From Lachnospiraceae bacterium (GTDB taxonomy: Bacteria > Bacillota > Clostridia > Lachnospirales > Lachnospiraceae), in NCBI GenBank assembly GCA_910574865.1, contig CAJTDN010000005.1:186001-250000 (forward strand): a stretch of DNA of 64,000 nt, written 5' to 3'. Within the stretch, counting starts at the first letter, position 1. Each line of letters opens with the position of its first letter. Under the pieces are notes generated by a model. The model did not search any database. It was not told the origin of the DNA and saw only the letters and a list, made by a program, of their open reading frames with translations. Made by a program: the position numbers and the translations under genes. Of the stretch, positions 42,918-51,990 are shown one piece after another.

Positions 42918-43202
42918 AAGAATTTCCTCCTTTAGACTTTTTCACCTGGCTCCCCGGCCTTGAGCCCGTGTCCATGAGAACTCGTATTCTCTTTCAACCT
43001 ATCTTCAGTATATCTCATTTTCCTTGAAAGCTCAACTGATTCATGGAAAATCAAGAACAAAATGAAAAGAGAGGGATTACTTTTCACGGGGTAGGGAAAC
43101 GATGAGTGAAATACCTCGCAGCAAGCTCTTAACTTGACCTATATTTATACAAGGTAACTTCGATAAGCAAGTAATGCGCAGAAAATTTGCGCAAAAAAAG
43201 AA
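42918..43202. other. Intergenic region with a degenerate family A fragment
   Basis: No gene. Around 43095-43180, GAGTGAAATACCTCGC and AAGGTAACTTCGATAAGCAAG resemble parts of module 3 and of the spacer found only in copy 3, so copy 4 seems to have been longer. The fragment is separated from the rest of copy 4 by the promoter at 43203. Confidence 0.5.
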
Positions 43203-43231
43203 TTGACGTGAGAACCATAATTTGGTATAAT
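43203..43231 (+). promoter_or_regulatory. Near-consensus sigma-A promoter of the tRNA-Cys transcript
   Basis: TTGACG (43203-43208), 17 bp, TATAAT (43226-43231). The strongest promoter in the window. Transcription from about 43238 would run through family A copy 4 into the tRNA. Confidence 0.88.
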
Positions 43232-43267
43232 CTTTTTGTTACAAAGAGCATATACTATAACATGCTC

Positions 43268-43427
43268 ATAGATATGTCGTCTGGTAAGCTCGTGAAGCAC
43301 CTCGCTAACGCCGACGACACGCATCGCACGAAGGAAACTCCTTTCATCTAAACTCGTGGGATACCTCGTTAAGATTCAAGGAGTAGATTCACACTAAGCT
43401 CGTGAAATACCTCGCTAAGTGTTCAGC
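43268..43427 (+). repeat. Family A structured element, copy 4 (leader of tRNA-Cys)
   Basis: Module 1: GTCGTC (43276-43281) and GACGAC (43313-43318) around TAAGCTCG...ACCTCGCTAA. Module 2: ACTCCTT (43337-43343) and AAGGAGT (43378-43384) around CTAAACTCG...ACCTCGTTAAG. Module 3: CACACTAAGCTCG, then ACCTCGCTAAGTGTTC, ending 2-3 nt before the tRNA. The module stems differ in sequence from the other copies but still pair. Confidence 0.82.
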
Positions 43428-43429
43428 TA

Positions 43430-43500
43430 GGCGCAGTAGCCAAGTGGTAAGGCGTGGGTCTGCAACACCCTGATCACCGGTTCAAATCCGGTCTGTGCCT
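43430..43500 (+). tRNA. tRNA-Cys (anticodon GCA)
   Basis: 71 nt. Acceptor arms GGCGCAG and CTGTGCC pair with one G-U; discriminator U; anticodon loop TCTGCAA with GCA; T arm CCGG-TTCAAAT-CCGG. CCA is not encoded. It has its own promoter, a leader made of family A copy 4, and its own terminator. Confidence 0.95.
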
Positions 43501-43506
43501 CTTTTA

Positions 43507-43540
43507 AAACACCCCGAAAGCATCATCGGGGTGTTTCTTT
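43507..43540 (+). terminator. Terminator of tRNA-Cys
   Basis: AAACACCCCGA pairs perfectly with TCGGGGTGTTT, followed by CTTTG. Confidence 0.9.
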
Positions 43541-43556
43541 GTTTAGTTCCTTTTCA

Positions 43557-46500
43557 TCAACGTCCGGCACATTCAATCTCATAATGTCCCGCATCCAACA
43601 CCCGCGCCTCCGAGAGCATTTCAAATACAAACGGCGTGGTAAGGAAGCCCGTGCCTATCTTGTACTCGCGCTCCCGATTCAGCTCCACGATTTTCTGCAA
43701 TAATTTTTCCCTTGACTTTCCCTGCGCCAGCCCCAAACCACAAGGACGCACATATTTGCACATGCGGTTTGTCGAAATGTCACCGCCCTTCACAAAGTAA
43801 TAATTATACGCTTTTGTCGTATTGACCGCGACCTCCTTGTAGATTTTAGCTTCTTCCGCCTTTCCAAAGTGCGAGGCCATTTTCCGCATCAAATTTGCCG
43901 TATAAGCCAGATAAGCGGTCGCCTCCTCGGCCATCGGAATCATCATTTTTGATTTTGGCGGCGCACAGTCATCCGGCTCCGTCCATTCTCCAAAATCCCT
44001 GCCGCAGGCACATAAATATTTATCATATTTACTCCGTTTCGGATGAAACAGCGACAAGAGATTTCGCTTTCCCATCCTTCGTTTATAAAACGCGAAGCAA
44101 CGCTCCATTTCTTCCCAAAACTCACAAATCAACGCGTCATCGCCATAGCGTTTCCAATAATAATACGGAATCAAAATCATCGCGTCGCCCCAGCCGGCAC
44201 CGCCCTCCGAGGAAGAAAAGGTAAACGTCTCATTCATTTTGCTGTACACCGCAATCGCGGTAAAATTCTCAGCCACGACCTCTTCCGGCCAGTCAAGGAG
44301 CAGCACGTACTGAAATCCCATCACGGTAAATTTCGGCTTGTAGGTGTGACGCGCCCCGTCACAAATGACATCGTTTGTCTGAAAATGACACGTCGTATAC
44401 TCCCCTTCCCAGGAAATGTTGGTATAGGAAAAATTGCCGTCTTCATTTAGACGCTCCCCAAGCACCATGGAACACTTGTGTCCCTTTGGTCCCTGCAATG
44501 CCGCTTCCATGTACCCCGCAATATTTTGGCCGAAGTCGAGCACCGTATTTCCATCCGGGCAGTGAATCACCCGGGGATTTGAAAAATGCTCCATCTCCTG
44601 CACCGGCACGCTGTTCGAGGCACAGACGATTCCCTCATAGGCCGTCCCTAACGCATGTCGCGAATAGGACGGTTCAAAATTATAATCCACGATTTCCCCG
44701 TCCTTTAAATCCGACTGCCGAATCGCCCCGTCATTAGACCACGAAAATGTCTCATCGGTTCCAATCACTTCCACCGTGCCATTCGCATACAAAATTTCCA
44801 ACTGCGCACATACCTTCGGCTCGTATCCATACGGCTTGGCCTTGCCAAACACGCCCTGGCGGCTAGCATAAAATCCGTCGGCCAGTTCTATCGTCAAAAC
44901 CTGCCGCGCTTCATCCGCCCGCCGTTCCCAGCTCTCCTGCCGCTCTTGTCCTTTTTGCCGCGCCCGACTCCCCGGCTGATTTTCCGAATGCTGCCCTTGC
45001 CCTCCTATTCCCAGCAGTTCCGTCACGTCATACGTCTGGTAATGCACCCGCTTTTGAAATGCCGTCGAACCGGGCGCGAGAACCCAGCCCCCCGCTTTCC
45101 TCCCATTTATCCGCACTTCGTACATGCCACACGCCGTAGCGTATAGTCGTGCCTTTTCCACTTCCCCCTTTAAATGGAACTCCTTCTTAAAACAATCCAC
45201 CGAATAGCGTACCTTCGCGTCCTTGTCATGGTCATAACCTCCCATGACCCATTTTGCCTTCCAATCCTTCGCTTCCAGCAGACCCATTTCGAAAACGGCT
45301 TCCTCGCTCCATTTTCCTTCCTTTCCGTTTTCATCCGTCAGCCGTACCTGCCAACGCACGATATCCCGGCTTTGAAGCGCAAGCAATTCCACGCTCTTCC
45401 CTTCGCTGTAGACCTCGATTTCCGCCATGCGCCCATCCATTCCTATCCAGCTCCAACTGGCCACCGCGTCGGTTCCCCGCCACATGCCGAAAAAATATTT
45501 TTCTCCCACGTGATTCAGCGGACGTACTGCGATATATGGCTTCTTATACCATCCCCAGGCAATTGCCGCATGATAGCCTTCCGTATCTACATGTCCAATC
45601 AGGTCAATCGCGCCGCATCCGCCGCTGACACAAGGGTACGGGCGGTTAAATCCACCCCTGCTCTTTCCGTAAATCGGCACGCCGATTCCTGCTTCTCCCA
45701 GATAGTCCATCGCCGTCCACATAAAGTCCCCGATAACATACGGACTGCGCATAATCATCGGCCATCTTTCGGCCACGCTCTGCGGATATGTCTCCGAGCC
45801 AACCATGATTCTCTTCGGTGCCCATTCATGATGCGGCTCATAGCATTGCTCGGCATAATTGTATCCCACGATGTCAAGTTCATCAAAACAAGGCTTCAAC
45901 AGCTTTTCCACCTTTTTCGGCTTTCCCAGCAACTTGCTGATAAACGGAGCCACCGTCGCAATCATGTTTGCCAAGAGGCTTGCCGTCGCCTGTGACCCGG
46001 CAGACTCTTCATAAGGATTTACGACATCACTTTCCGTCACGTTCTTCGCCCCCGGCGTTCCACCCATCGCGGACACCGTGGGATTGATGCCATTCGTCGT
46101 GGGGCGTGTCGCGTCATGTTTATGGAAAAACCGTGACAAACGATGACTGATTTCCTTCCCGCTTGCCTTTCCCGTATCCCCGATTTCATTTCCGATGGAA
46201 TACATAATGACGGACGGATGGTTGCGGTCTTTTAAAATCATGGCCAGGCAATCCTTCTCCCATTCCTTGTCAAAGTAGAGCGCATAGTCATAATCCAATT
46301 TGGGAAACTGCCACTGGTCAAATGCCTCGTCCATGACATAGATTCCCAGTTCGTCACACGCCGCCAGCATTTCCTTGCCAATCGGATTGTGCGCGGAACG
46401 AATCGCGTTAAATCCCGCTCTTTTTAGTATCTTCGCCTTCCGATATTCCGCCGCATAAGGCGCGCAAGCCCCCAGAATGCCGTTGTCATGGTGAATGCAG

Positions 46501-47615
46501 CCGCCCCGCAGCTTCACGCTTTTACCGTTTACCACCATTCCCTTTTCCGCGTTCCACTCAAGCGTCCGAATTCCCGTGACCACAGATTGCTCGTCTACGA
46601 GCTTTTCCCCTTCCATCAACATCACGCGAACCTGATACAAGTTGGGAAATTCTTCGTTCCACAGCGCGGCATCCCCCATCTCGATACGGCAATCCGTGCC
46701 GCTTCCAGTCGCAACCGGAACATCACCGTCCTCCAACGCCTTTATTTTTCCGGTCGTGTCAAACCCCTTATGGTACTCATACACCTCAACCTTCACGTCC
46801 AAATCGGCAAAGGCCGTTTCCTGGTTCAAACCGGCATCATGAGAACCGTCGCCATGAAAGCCGTCAGCATGAACATCATCCACCTCCGTTTGCACGGAGA
46901 TGACTGCCGGATGAATACGCTCCGTCACCACCTTCACGCCGTCCAACTTGACATGACGTTTGTCACCGACCAGAAGATTTACGTTGCGGTAAATCCCGCT
47001 GCCGGAATACCAACGGCTGTTCGGAGTCTGCGTATTGTCCGCCACCACCTTGATTTCATTGTCCTCGCCGATGCGAAGCTTGTCGGTCAAATCCACGTAA
47101 AACCCCGTGTACCCATGCGAGCCGACGCATGCGACGAAAATGTTGGGCAGGCTGACGCACAAATACCCGATGCACTGTGCCGGTAAAAGAGCCGGCGCAA
47201 ACAGACGGATGATGACCCCCACACATGCAATCATCATGGTTCCGCTGATTACGCTTGCCACGCCGAACTTTTTACAAATCTTCGGGATAAAGATATAAAT
47301 CGGAAGCATCAGAGCCGACATTGCCATGACGATGGAAAATGTCGCCAGATTTCCAAACACATACTGGAAGTAATATTGTCCCACCCCGAAAGAACTCATC
47401 AAAATCATCATGTACAAGAAATTGATAATCGTATACATCACCAGATACTTATTTTTTAACACACTTTTCAAAAACGTGCCAATCGGAACGTTTTCCTTTG
47501 CTTGTTCCACGTCATACCCGCCAAACGCCGCCAGTTCTTCTTCCGTGTACTCCGGACAAAGGACAAAACAAGCGATACATGAGAAAATGCCAAACACTGC
47601 CGTCACGACCGCCAT
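43557..47615 (-). pseudogene. Chimera: GPH transporter C-part :: GH2 :: GH78 pieces in one frame
   Basis: One 1352-codon frame made of parts of three genes. Residues 1-166 are the C-terminal helices of a GPH transporter. At about 167 it switches, in VGSHGYTGF, to a GH2 beta-galactosidase/glucuronidase-type protein that lacks its N-terminal domain; its Glu residues in SIGNEIGD and VGSETYP remain. At about 743 (LLALQSRD) it passes to a GH78 protein lacking its start; near 1139 (SSSEGGAGWGD) about 100 residues are missing, including the catalytic DCPQRDE/GWTGD region present in the intact GH78 at 22028. The C-terminus stops about 200 residues early. GH2 activity is conceivable; the rest should be dead. 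Confidence 0.85.
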
Positions 47616-48037
47616 GATGACGAATCCTTCTTGTGAACCGTGGAAAATATCGTGATGTACACGACCAACGCCATGTTCCTAGTTTCCACCGACACCCCTC
47701 CAAACCAGCTGGTCGGGACGGCAAAGCAAGCCACCAGCGAAATCCACATCAAAATCCCGGCAAACACGTACGGCCTGGCCTTTCCGAACTTTGTATGCGT
47801 CCGATTTACAATCGTCCCCATGATCAAGTCGGTCACCGCGCCGATGGCCGTCTTGATGGCCATGCCCATGGAAATCGCCGCCACTGCCAACGCCAAGCTG
47901 TTCGTCGCGAAATAGGTTATCTCTCCCGTCATCAATCCCGCGAGGATGTTTCCCAACCTCACCAGAGAAAATCCCAACGCTTTCTTTCCAGAAAATTTCT
48001 CATCGGCAATATTCAGCTTTAGTACTTGTGCACTCAT
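47603..48037 (-). pseudogene. N-terminal fragment of the same GPH transporter
   Basis: Starts at 48037 (MSAQVLKLNIADEKF) with GGGAGG 8 nt upstream; four membrane segments with GNILAGLMTGEITYF and IKTAIGAVTDLIMGTIVNRT follow. It runs to VVYITIFSTVH, then meets the C-terminal part in another frame. Compared with the intact transporter at 16846, roughly 80 residues around the NIPYG loop are missing at the junction (about 47640), so one gene has lost its middle and its frame. Confidence 0.85.
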
Positions 48038-48109
48038 TCCCAGTACCTCCCTATTCATTTTTATTTGTATGTCAGAAAGGGGAACAGAACTTCTCTTTTC
48101 CAAAAAGAA

Positions 48110-48136
48110 AAAGATGGCCAATGACAACCATCTTTT
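48110..48136. terminator. Terminator after the RloB gene
   Basis: On the minus strand AAAGATGG and CCATCTTT enclose a 10-nt loop, then TTTCTTTTT. It isolates the defence pair from the broken transporter. Confidence 0.8.
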
Positions 48137-48162
48137 CCCCATTGCATTTTATGTAATTTATT

Positions 48163-48804
48163 TTATTCCGAAATTTCAACCATAAACTGTTCTATCAGTT
48201 TATAGACGCTTGTGAACGGATTCATATCTTTAATATCTGTAAATATACTTTTTCCCTCGACAGCATACCGTCTTTCCAGAATCCTCGCATTATCAATAGC
48301 TTTTTCTACATTACCATTTCGAACTATTTCGCGGGTTTTGCCCTTATGTCCTTTAGAATAAGTGCCATGTAAATGAAATGATAAACGCCGGTAAATTTCT
48401 CCCTTTGATAGTTTCTCTTCCACATCCTCAAAATGCATTAATAACCATGTTTCAAATAAATGATTAGAGATTAACAATTCATATTCCGCAGCCGCCAGAA
48501 CCACGGCTTGTATATCTGGCGGATCATCGCAATCAAAGGCCAGATATTTACCATAGGTGCTGAATTTCTGATTATGCTTTTCATCGGTCATAAATTCGTT
48601 TGCAAAATTTAGAACAGTCCGTGCATTTCCATTGGCAGTTTCCAAGATGACTTCTATGTCCGTATACTTGTTTTTCTTGATAATTTCTGCAAAATAATCA
48701 AAGTAATATTTCTCAGTTTTTCCTTCACAAAATATGATGATACGTCCTATATTTGTTTTCTTTGTTTCTGAAAGGCGCTGTGGTGACAACCTTGTTCTAC
48801 CCAT
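48163..48804 (-). CDS. rloB: RloB-family protein (Toprim-like nuclease of a defence pair)
   Basis: 213 residues. The RloB family is marked by IIIFCEGKTEKYYFDYFAE (E of a Toprim-like fold), YLAFDCDDPPD, and LLISNHLFETWLLMHFED with HGTYSKGHKGKT. In AbiL- and RloAB-type systems this partner of an AAA ATPase is the presumed effector. It overlaps the end of the ATPase gene by 8 nt. Base composition is AT-rich compared with the surrounding genes, a sign of recent arrival. Confidence 0.82.
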   Translation of the reverse strand: MGRTRLSPQRLSETKKTNIGRIIIFCEGKTEKYYFDYFAEIIKKNKYTDIEVILETANGNARTVLNFANEFMTDEKHNQKFSTYGKYLAFDCDDPPDIQAVVLAAAEYELLISNHLFETWLLMHFEDVEEKLSKGEIYRRLSFHLHGTYSKGHKGKTREIVRNGNVEKAIDNARILERRYAVEGKSIFTDIKDMNPFTSVYKLIEQFMVEISE

Positions 48805-50071
48805 TCAATTCATCCCCCATAATTTCATCATAATTAAAGATAGGAATGGCCCCATATTTTCCTTGGAGATAATCTTTATTAAAAGTTGTATCCTCACGCA
48901 CTTTTAAGTCGGAAAGCGCATATAAGCTTGATTCCCCACGTTCGTTTTTATCTACAAATACGATTTCATCACGCCGAAATTGATTATTGTTCAGCAATGA
49001 AATATCATGTGTCGTAAAAATCAATTGTGCTTTTTTATTTTGATCCGAACAAAAAATGTCCACAATCAGTTTAGTTAACAGCGGATGCAGTCTTGCGGAT
49101 ATTTCATCCACGATAAACACACCGCCATTTGAAACCATCTCAACTATATTTTGGATATAGGCCAGAAAACGGAGCGTGCCGCTGGATTCTTGACGTAAAT
49201 CAAAAAGTTTTTCTCCGACTATATTTCCAGCTTCATCATAAACCTCATGCACGGTACGGACAACTTTTTTCTTCTTTTTTTTACCGGTACGTTCGTCAAA
49301 AATCGTTTCTGTTTGCACATCTAGGCATTTGATACCCACATCAATCAACCGCAAATAATGCTCCACTTTTTTTCTGTACGCCTTATTACTAACTAGTTTT
49401 TTTGAAAGTCCAATCGTTCCCGCCAGACCCTTTACCGTAGATTCAAAAAGAATTTCAGTAAACACATTGTATTCTTTACTAAAGAAAGAAATAAAATCAC
49501 CAAGCACGACTTTTTTGGCTTCTTCATCAAGAAAATACTCAAGTACAGCAACATAAAGCCTCTCGGCAGGTAACTTTTTATAGGGGCCCAGCATCCTTTG
49601 ATACCTGCTTCCAAATGAAAGTTCCGTGTCGGTTCGTTCAAATACCTTTTTATCGTCGATGAATAACCATTCATTCAGAACTTCTTCAGGAGTACACTCA
49701 AAACCATACTGTATCTGTTTATCATTATGCAAAAATATAATATCAAACTCTGAAGCATTGTTTATATCATCTGATAAACCAAATGGTTCTAGCTTCATTT
49801 TCATGCCAATTTCGTTAGATTCAAAATCCTCGTTTTCTTTTTTGTTAATAAATTGAGAAAATATATACCGTTCAAAAAAAAACATTGCCGAAATCAAATT
49901 AGATTTTCCTGATGCATTCGCACCATACAAAGCCGTTGTCTTTAAGAGACCCAGTTTGTCATTTACTCGTATAACATGGGTAGGATGCTGCACATAAGCG
50001 GTTGCCCTCATATCAAGTATAGATTCATTTTTAAATGAAAGATAGTTTTTCACCTTAAACATTAATAACAT
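48797..50071 (-). CDS. rloA: RloA-type AAA ATPase (AbiL/RloAB defence)
   Basis: 424 residues of the AAA_15/21 ABC-like ATPase group. Walker A ALYGANASGKSN near 50, signature SSGTLRFL, Walker B VFIVDEIS and H-loop FTTHD are all present, with an inserted coiled middle region. GGAGG lies 9 nt before the ATG. With RloB it forms a two-gene phage-defence module in which the ATPase is thought to sense infection and trigger the Toprim partner. It has its own promoter (50107-50135) and terminator, and sits between two decayed glycan loci. Confidence 0.85.
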   Translation of the reverse strand: MLLMFKVKNYLSFKNESILDMRATAYVQHPTHVIRVNDKLGLLKTTALYGANASGKSNLISAMFFFERYIFSQFINKKENEDFESNEIGMKMKLEPFGLSDDINNASEFDIIFLHNDKQIQYGFECTPEEVLNEWLFIDDKKVFERTDTELSFGSRYQRMLGPYKKLPAERLYVAVLEYFLDEEAKKVVLGDFISFFSKEYNVFTEILFESTVKGLAGTIGLSKKLVSNKAYRKKVEHYLRLIDVGIKCLDVQTETIFDERTGKKKKKKVVRTVHEVYDEAGNIVGEKLFDLRQESSGTLRFLAYIQNIVEMVSNGGVFIVDEISARLHPLLTKLIVDIFCSDQNKKAQLIFTTHDISLLNNNQFRRDEIVFVDKNERGESSLYALSDLKVREDTTFNKDYLQGKYGAIPIFNYDEIMGDELNG

Positions 50072-50106
50072 GGATCCTTACCTCCAAAACAAAACTCTCC
50101 TATACC

Positions 50107-50135
50107 ATAGTATATCCAAAAATGCAGAATGTCAA
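50107..50135 (-). promoter_or_regulatory. Sigma-A promoter of rloAB
   Basis: Minus strand TTGACA (50135-50130), 17 bp, TACTAT (50112-50107), about 35 nt before the start codon. Confidence 0.78.
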
Positions 50136-50240
50136 CACCATTCCCGAAATTTTCGTGATTATGCACTCGTTTTTAAGTAATAAGCTGATAAGTTTCAAAT
50201 AATTATCGAAAATATCATATTTTTTCAAAAAGTGAACATG

Positions 50241-50300
50241 CTTCAAAAAAGAAACCCGCATGACACCGTCGGCTTTTAAAAAGCAAAGCCGCACGGGTCT
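50241..50300 (-). terminator. Terminator after the GH3 fragment
   Basis: On the minus strand ACCCGTGCGGCTTT pairs imperfectly with AAAGCCGAC...GCGGGT, then TTTCTTTTTT. Confidence 0.65.
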
Positions 50301-50315
50301 GCCGGAATGAACATT

Positions 50316-51125
50316 TTACTGAATCTCCGCAATGTCCTGGTACATTTTCTGCAGCATTTTTTCCGCCTCCACGGCATTTGGCATATACCCGATTACGATC
50401 ATGGACATGGCGTCGCGAAGTGTTCTGTCCCCCAGGATGGAAACCCCGTCATTTTCCAGCAAGCCCGGCAAATATCGTTCCAAAACCTCCGTCGCCTTGG
50501 GATCTGCCAAAATCACGGAAAACAACGTATCCGATCCATATGTATATGGATTTTCCCCGATCACCCTCATGGGTATCTCCGCAAAAATTTCCTGGGAAGA
50601 AGTGCCCAAATACAATTGATATTCTCCCGTCGGAATCACCCATTTTTCCATTTTGGGGTCAAAACATGCGAGTTCTTCTGCTTTCAGCACCAGTTGCAGT
50701 TCCTTTTGGTTTCGCAAATCAAACTCCAGACCGTCCAGTTCAGACTCCTGCTTAAACTTTGAATAGCTCAGCCCATAACCAAATGGATATTGCACGGAAA
50801 TCTTCCGCTTTTCGTAATTTCGATATCCGACGAAAATTCCCTCCCCATAATACACGTCATTATGTTCCCCGGGGAAATTCGGATAGGACGGCGTGTCCTC
50901 ATAACGAACCGAAAACGTGACCGGCAATCGTCCCGCCGGTGCGGCATTTCCAAGCAACATGTCCGCCGCCGCTTTTCCGCCCATATATCCCGGGATAAAA
51001 ATGCAAAGAACCGCGTCCGCAATCCAGTTTCGCACGTCCACCGGGCCGGATACGTTCAAAAGGACAACCGTTTTCATGTCTCTGACCGCTCCCTTTTCGT
51101 CCTGCGATGCGTCAGCTTTCCCCAC
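50316..51125 (-). pseudogene. C-terminal fragment of a GH3 beta-glucosidase-type enzyme
   Basis: About 269 codons. GH3 C-domain marks: FIPGYMGGKAAADMLLGNA, GRLPVTFSVRYEDTP, YYGEGIFVGYRNYE and YPFGYGLSYSKF. The N-terminal catalytic barrel with its nucleophile is gone. The fibronectin-like end also looks internally shortened (KQESELDG joins directly to the last strands LAYFDP-like LACFDPKMEKW). At about 51110 it abuts the sulfatase fragment in a different frame, joined at GTGGGGAAAGC. It cannot be an active glucosidase. Confidence 0.85.
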
Positions 51126-51739
51126 GGGCTGTGCGGTGCCGTATAATGCACGGAAATGTAAAACGGCGCGTCCCCTGCCTTGGCCTTTGGAGCCAGCTCC
51201 TGAATATATTCGACACTCTTGTCCGTAATCAAGTCCGTCACGAACCCTTTTCCCGGATACACCGTCTCGTTTTCAATCAACGGCGGGTCAATATAGGGCG
51301 AATGTCCCAGCGGAACGGAAAACCACTTCGTGAACCCATGCTGCGGCTCCACGCTGTTTCCCAGATGCCATTTTCCCGCAAGCGCGCAAGTATAGCCGTT
51401 CTCCCGCAATAAATCCGTGAAGGTCATCTGCCCTTCCAGATAATTGATCGCCTCCCGCTCGGAAGCATAGGCGGGCGTGTTTGTCACCTCATATTTTCTC
51501 GCGTCCAAATCCCCGCCGTCCAGCCAGTCCGTAATTCCATGCGCGGACGGGATGTTTCCCGTAAAAAAGGATGCCCTCGCCGAGGAACACACCGGAGACA
51601 CGCAGAAAAAATTGTCAAATCGAATTCCCCTCTCCGCCAACCGGTCAATGTTCGGCGTGTGCGCGTCCTTGTTTCCCGCACAGCCCAGCGACCAGTATCC
51701 CTGGTCGTCCGTCATAATTACCACTACGTTCTTTCTCAT
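51110..51739 (-). pseudogene. N-terminal fragment of a type I sulfatase
   Basis: Start at 51739 (MRKNVVVIMTDDQG) with AGGAG upstream. The metal-binding DDQ, the formylglycine site CSSARASFFTG with Cys, and GKWHLG are intact. After HYTAPHSPWGK the frame runs into GH3 DNA and stops at 51074. About half the usual length is missing, so it is inactive. Confidence 0.85.
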
Positions 51740-51825
51740 GTGACTTCTCTCCTTTTCCCGGACATTGCCCGCCCATACGCGGCATGCCGTATCCTCTATG
51801 CTCATGGAACCCCCGCCAAGTGTTT

Positions 51826-51935
51826 TTATCATACTCGGTTTACTAAAAAAGAGGAATCTCCCACTTATTTTCATACATGCGGTTTTTGAATCATTTTCCC
51901 GCCGAGTTGTCCCTGGTGAAACAGCCCGCCGAACC
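51826..51935 (-). repeat. Upstream module D, copy 1 (before the sulfatase fragment)
   Basis: About 100 bp closely similar to 60282-60390. On the minus strand: TGTTTCA, spacer, AATGATTCAAAAA, CATG, ATAAGTGGGAGATTCC, spacer, TATGATAA. The GGGAGATTCC centre is a short palindrome about 25 bp before a TATGAT. It looks like a shared promoter or activator module. Confidence 0.65.
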
Positions 51936-51990
51936 CCTTTTTCTTCAACTCCGGCATGGCACCTGACACAGTAAGTGGCTTTTTATATCT

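Noticed and set aside
43268-43427. Additional tRNA or tRNA-like gene within family A (GGTTCGAA resembles a T loop)
   Set aside because: No acceptor, D or anticodon arms can be drawn; the motif is explained by the GGTTC/GAACC inner hairpin.
43557-47615. A genuine multifunctional transporter-GH2-GH78 enzyme
   Set aside because: A membrane transporter's C-half without its N-half, loss of the GH78 catalytic block and missing C-terminus make a functional fusion unlikely.
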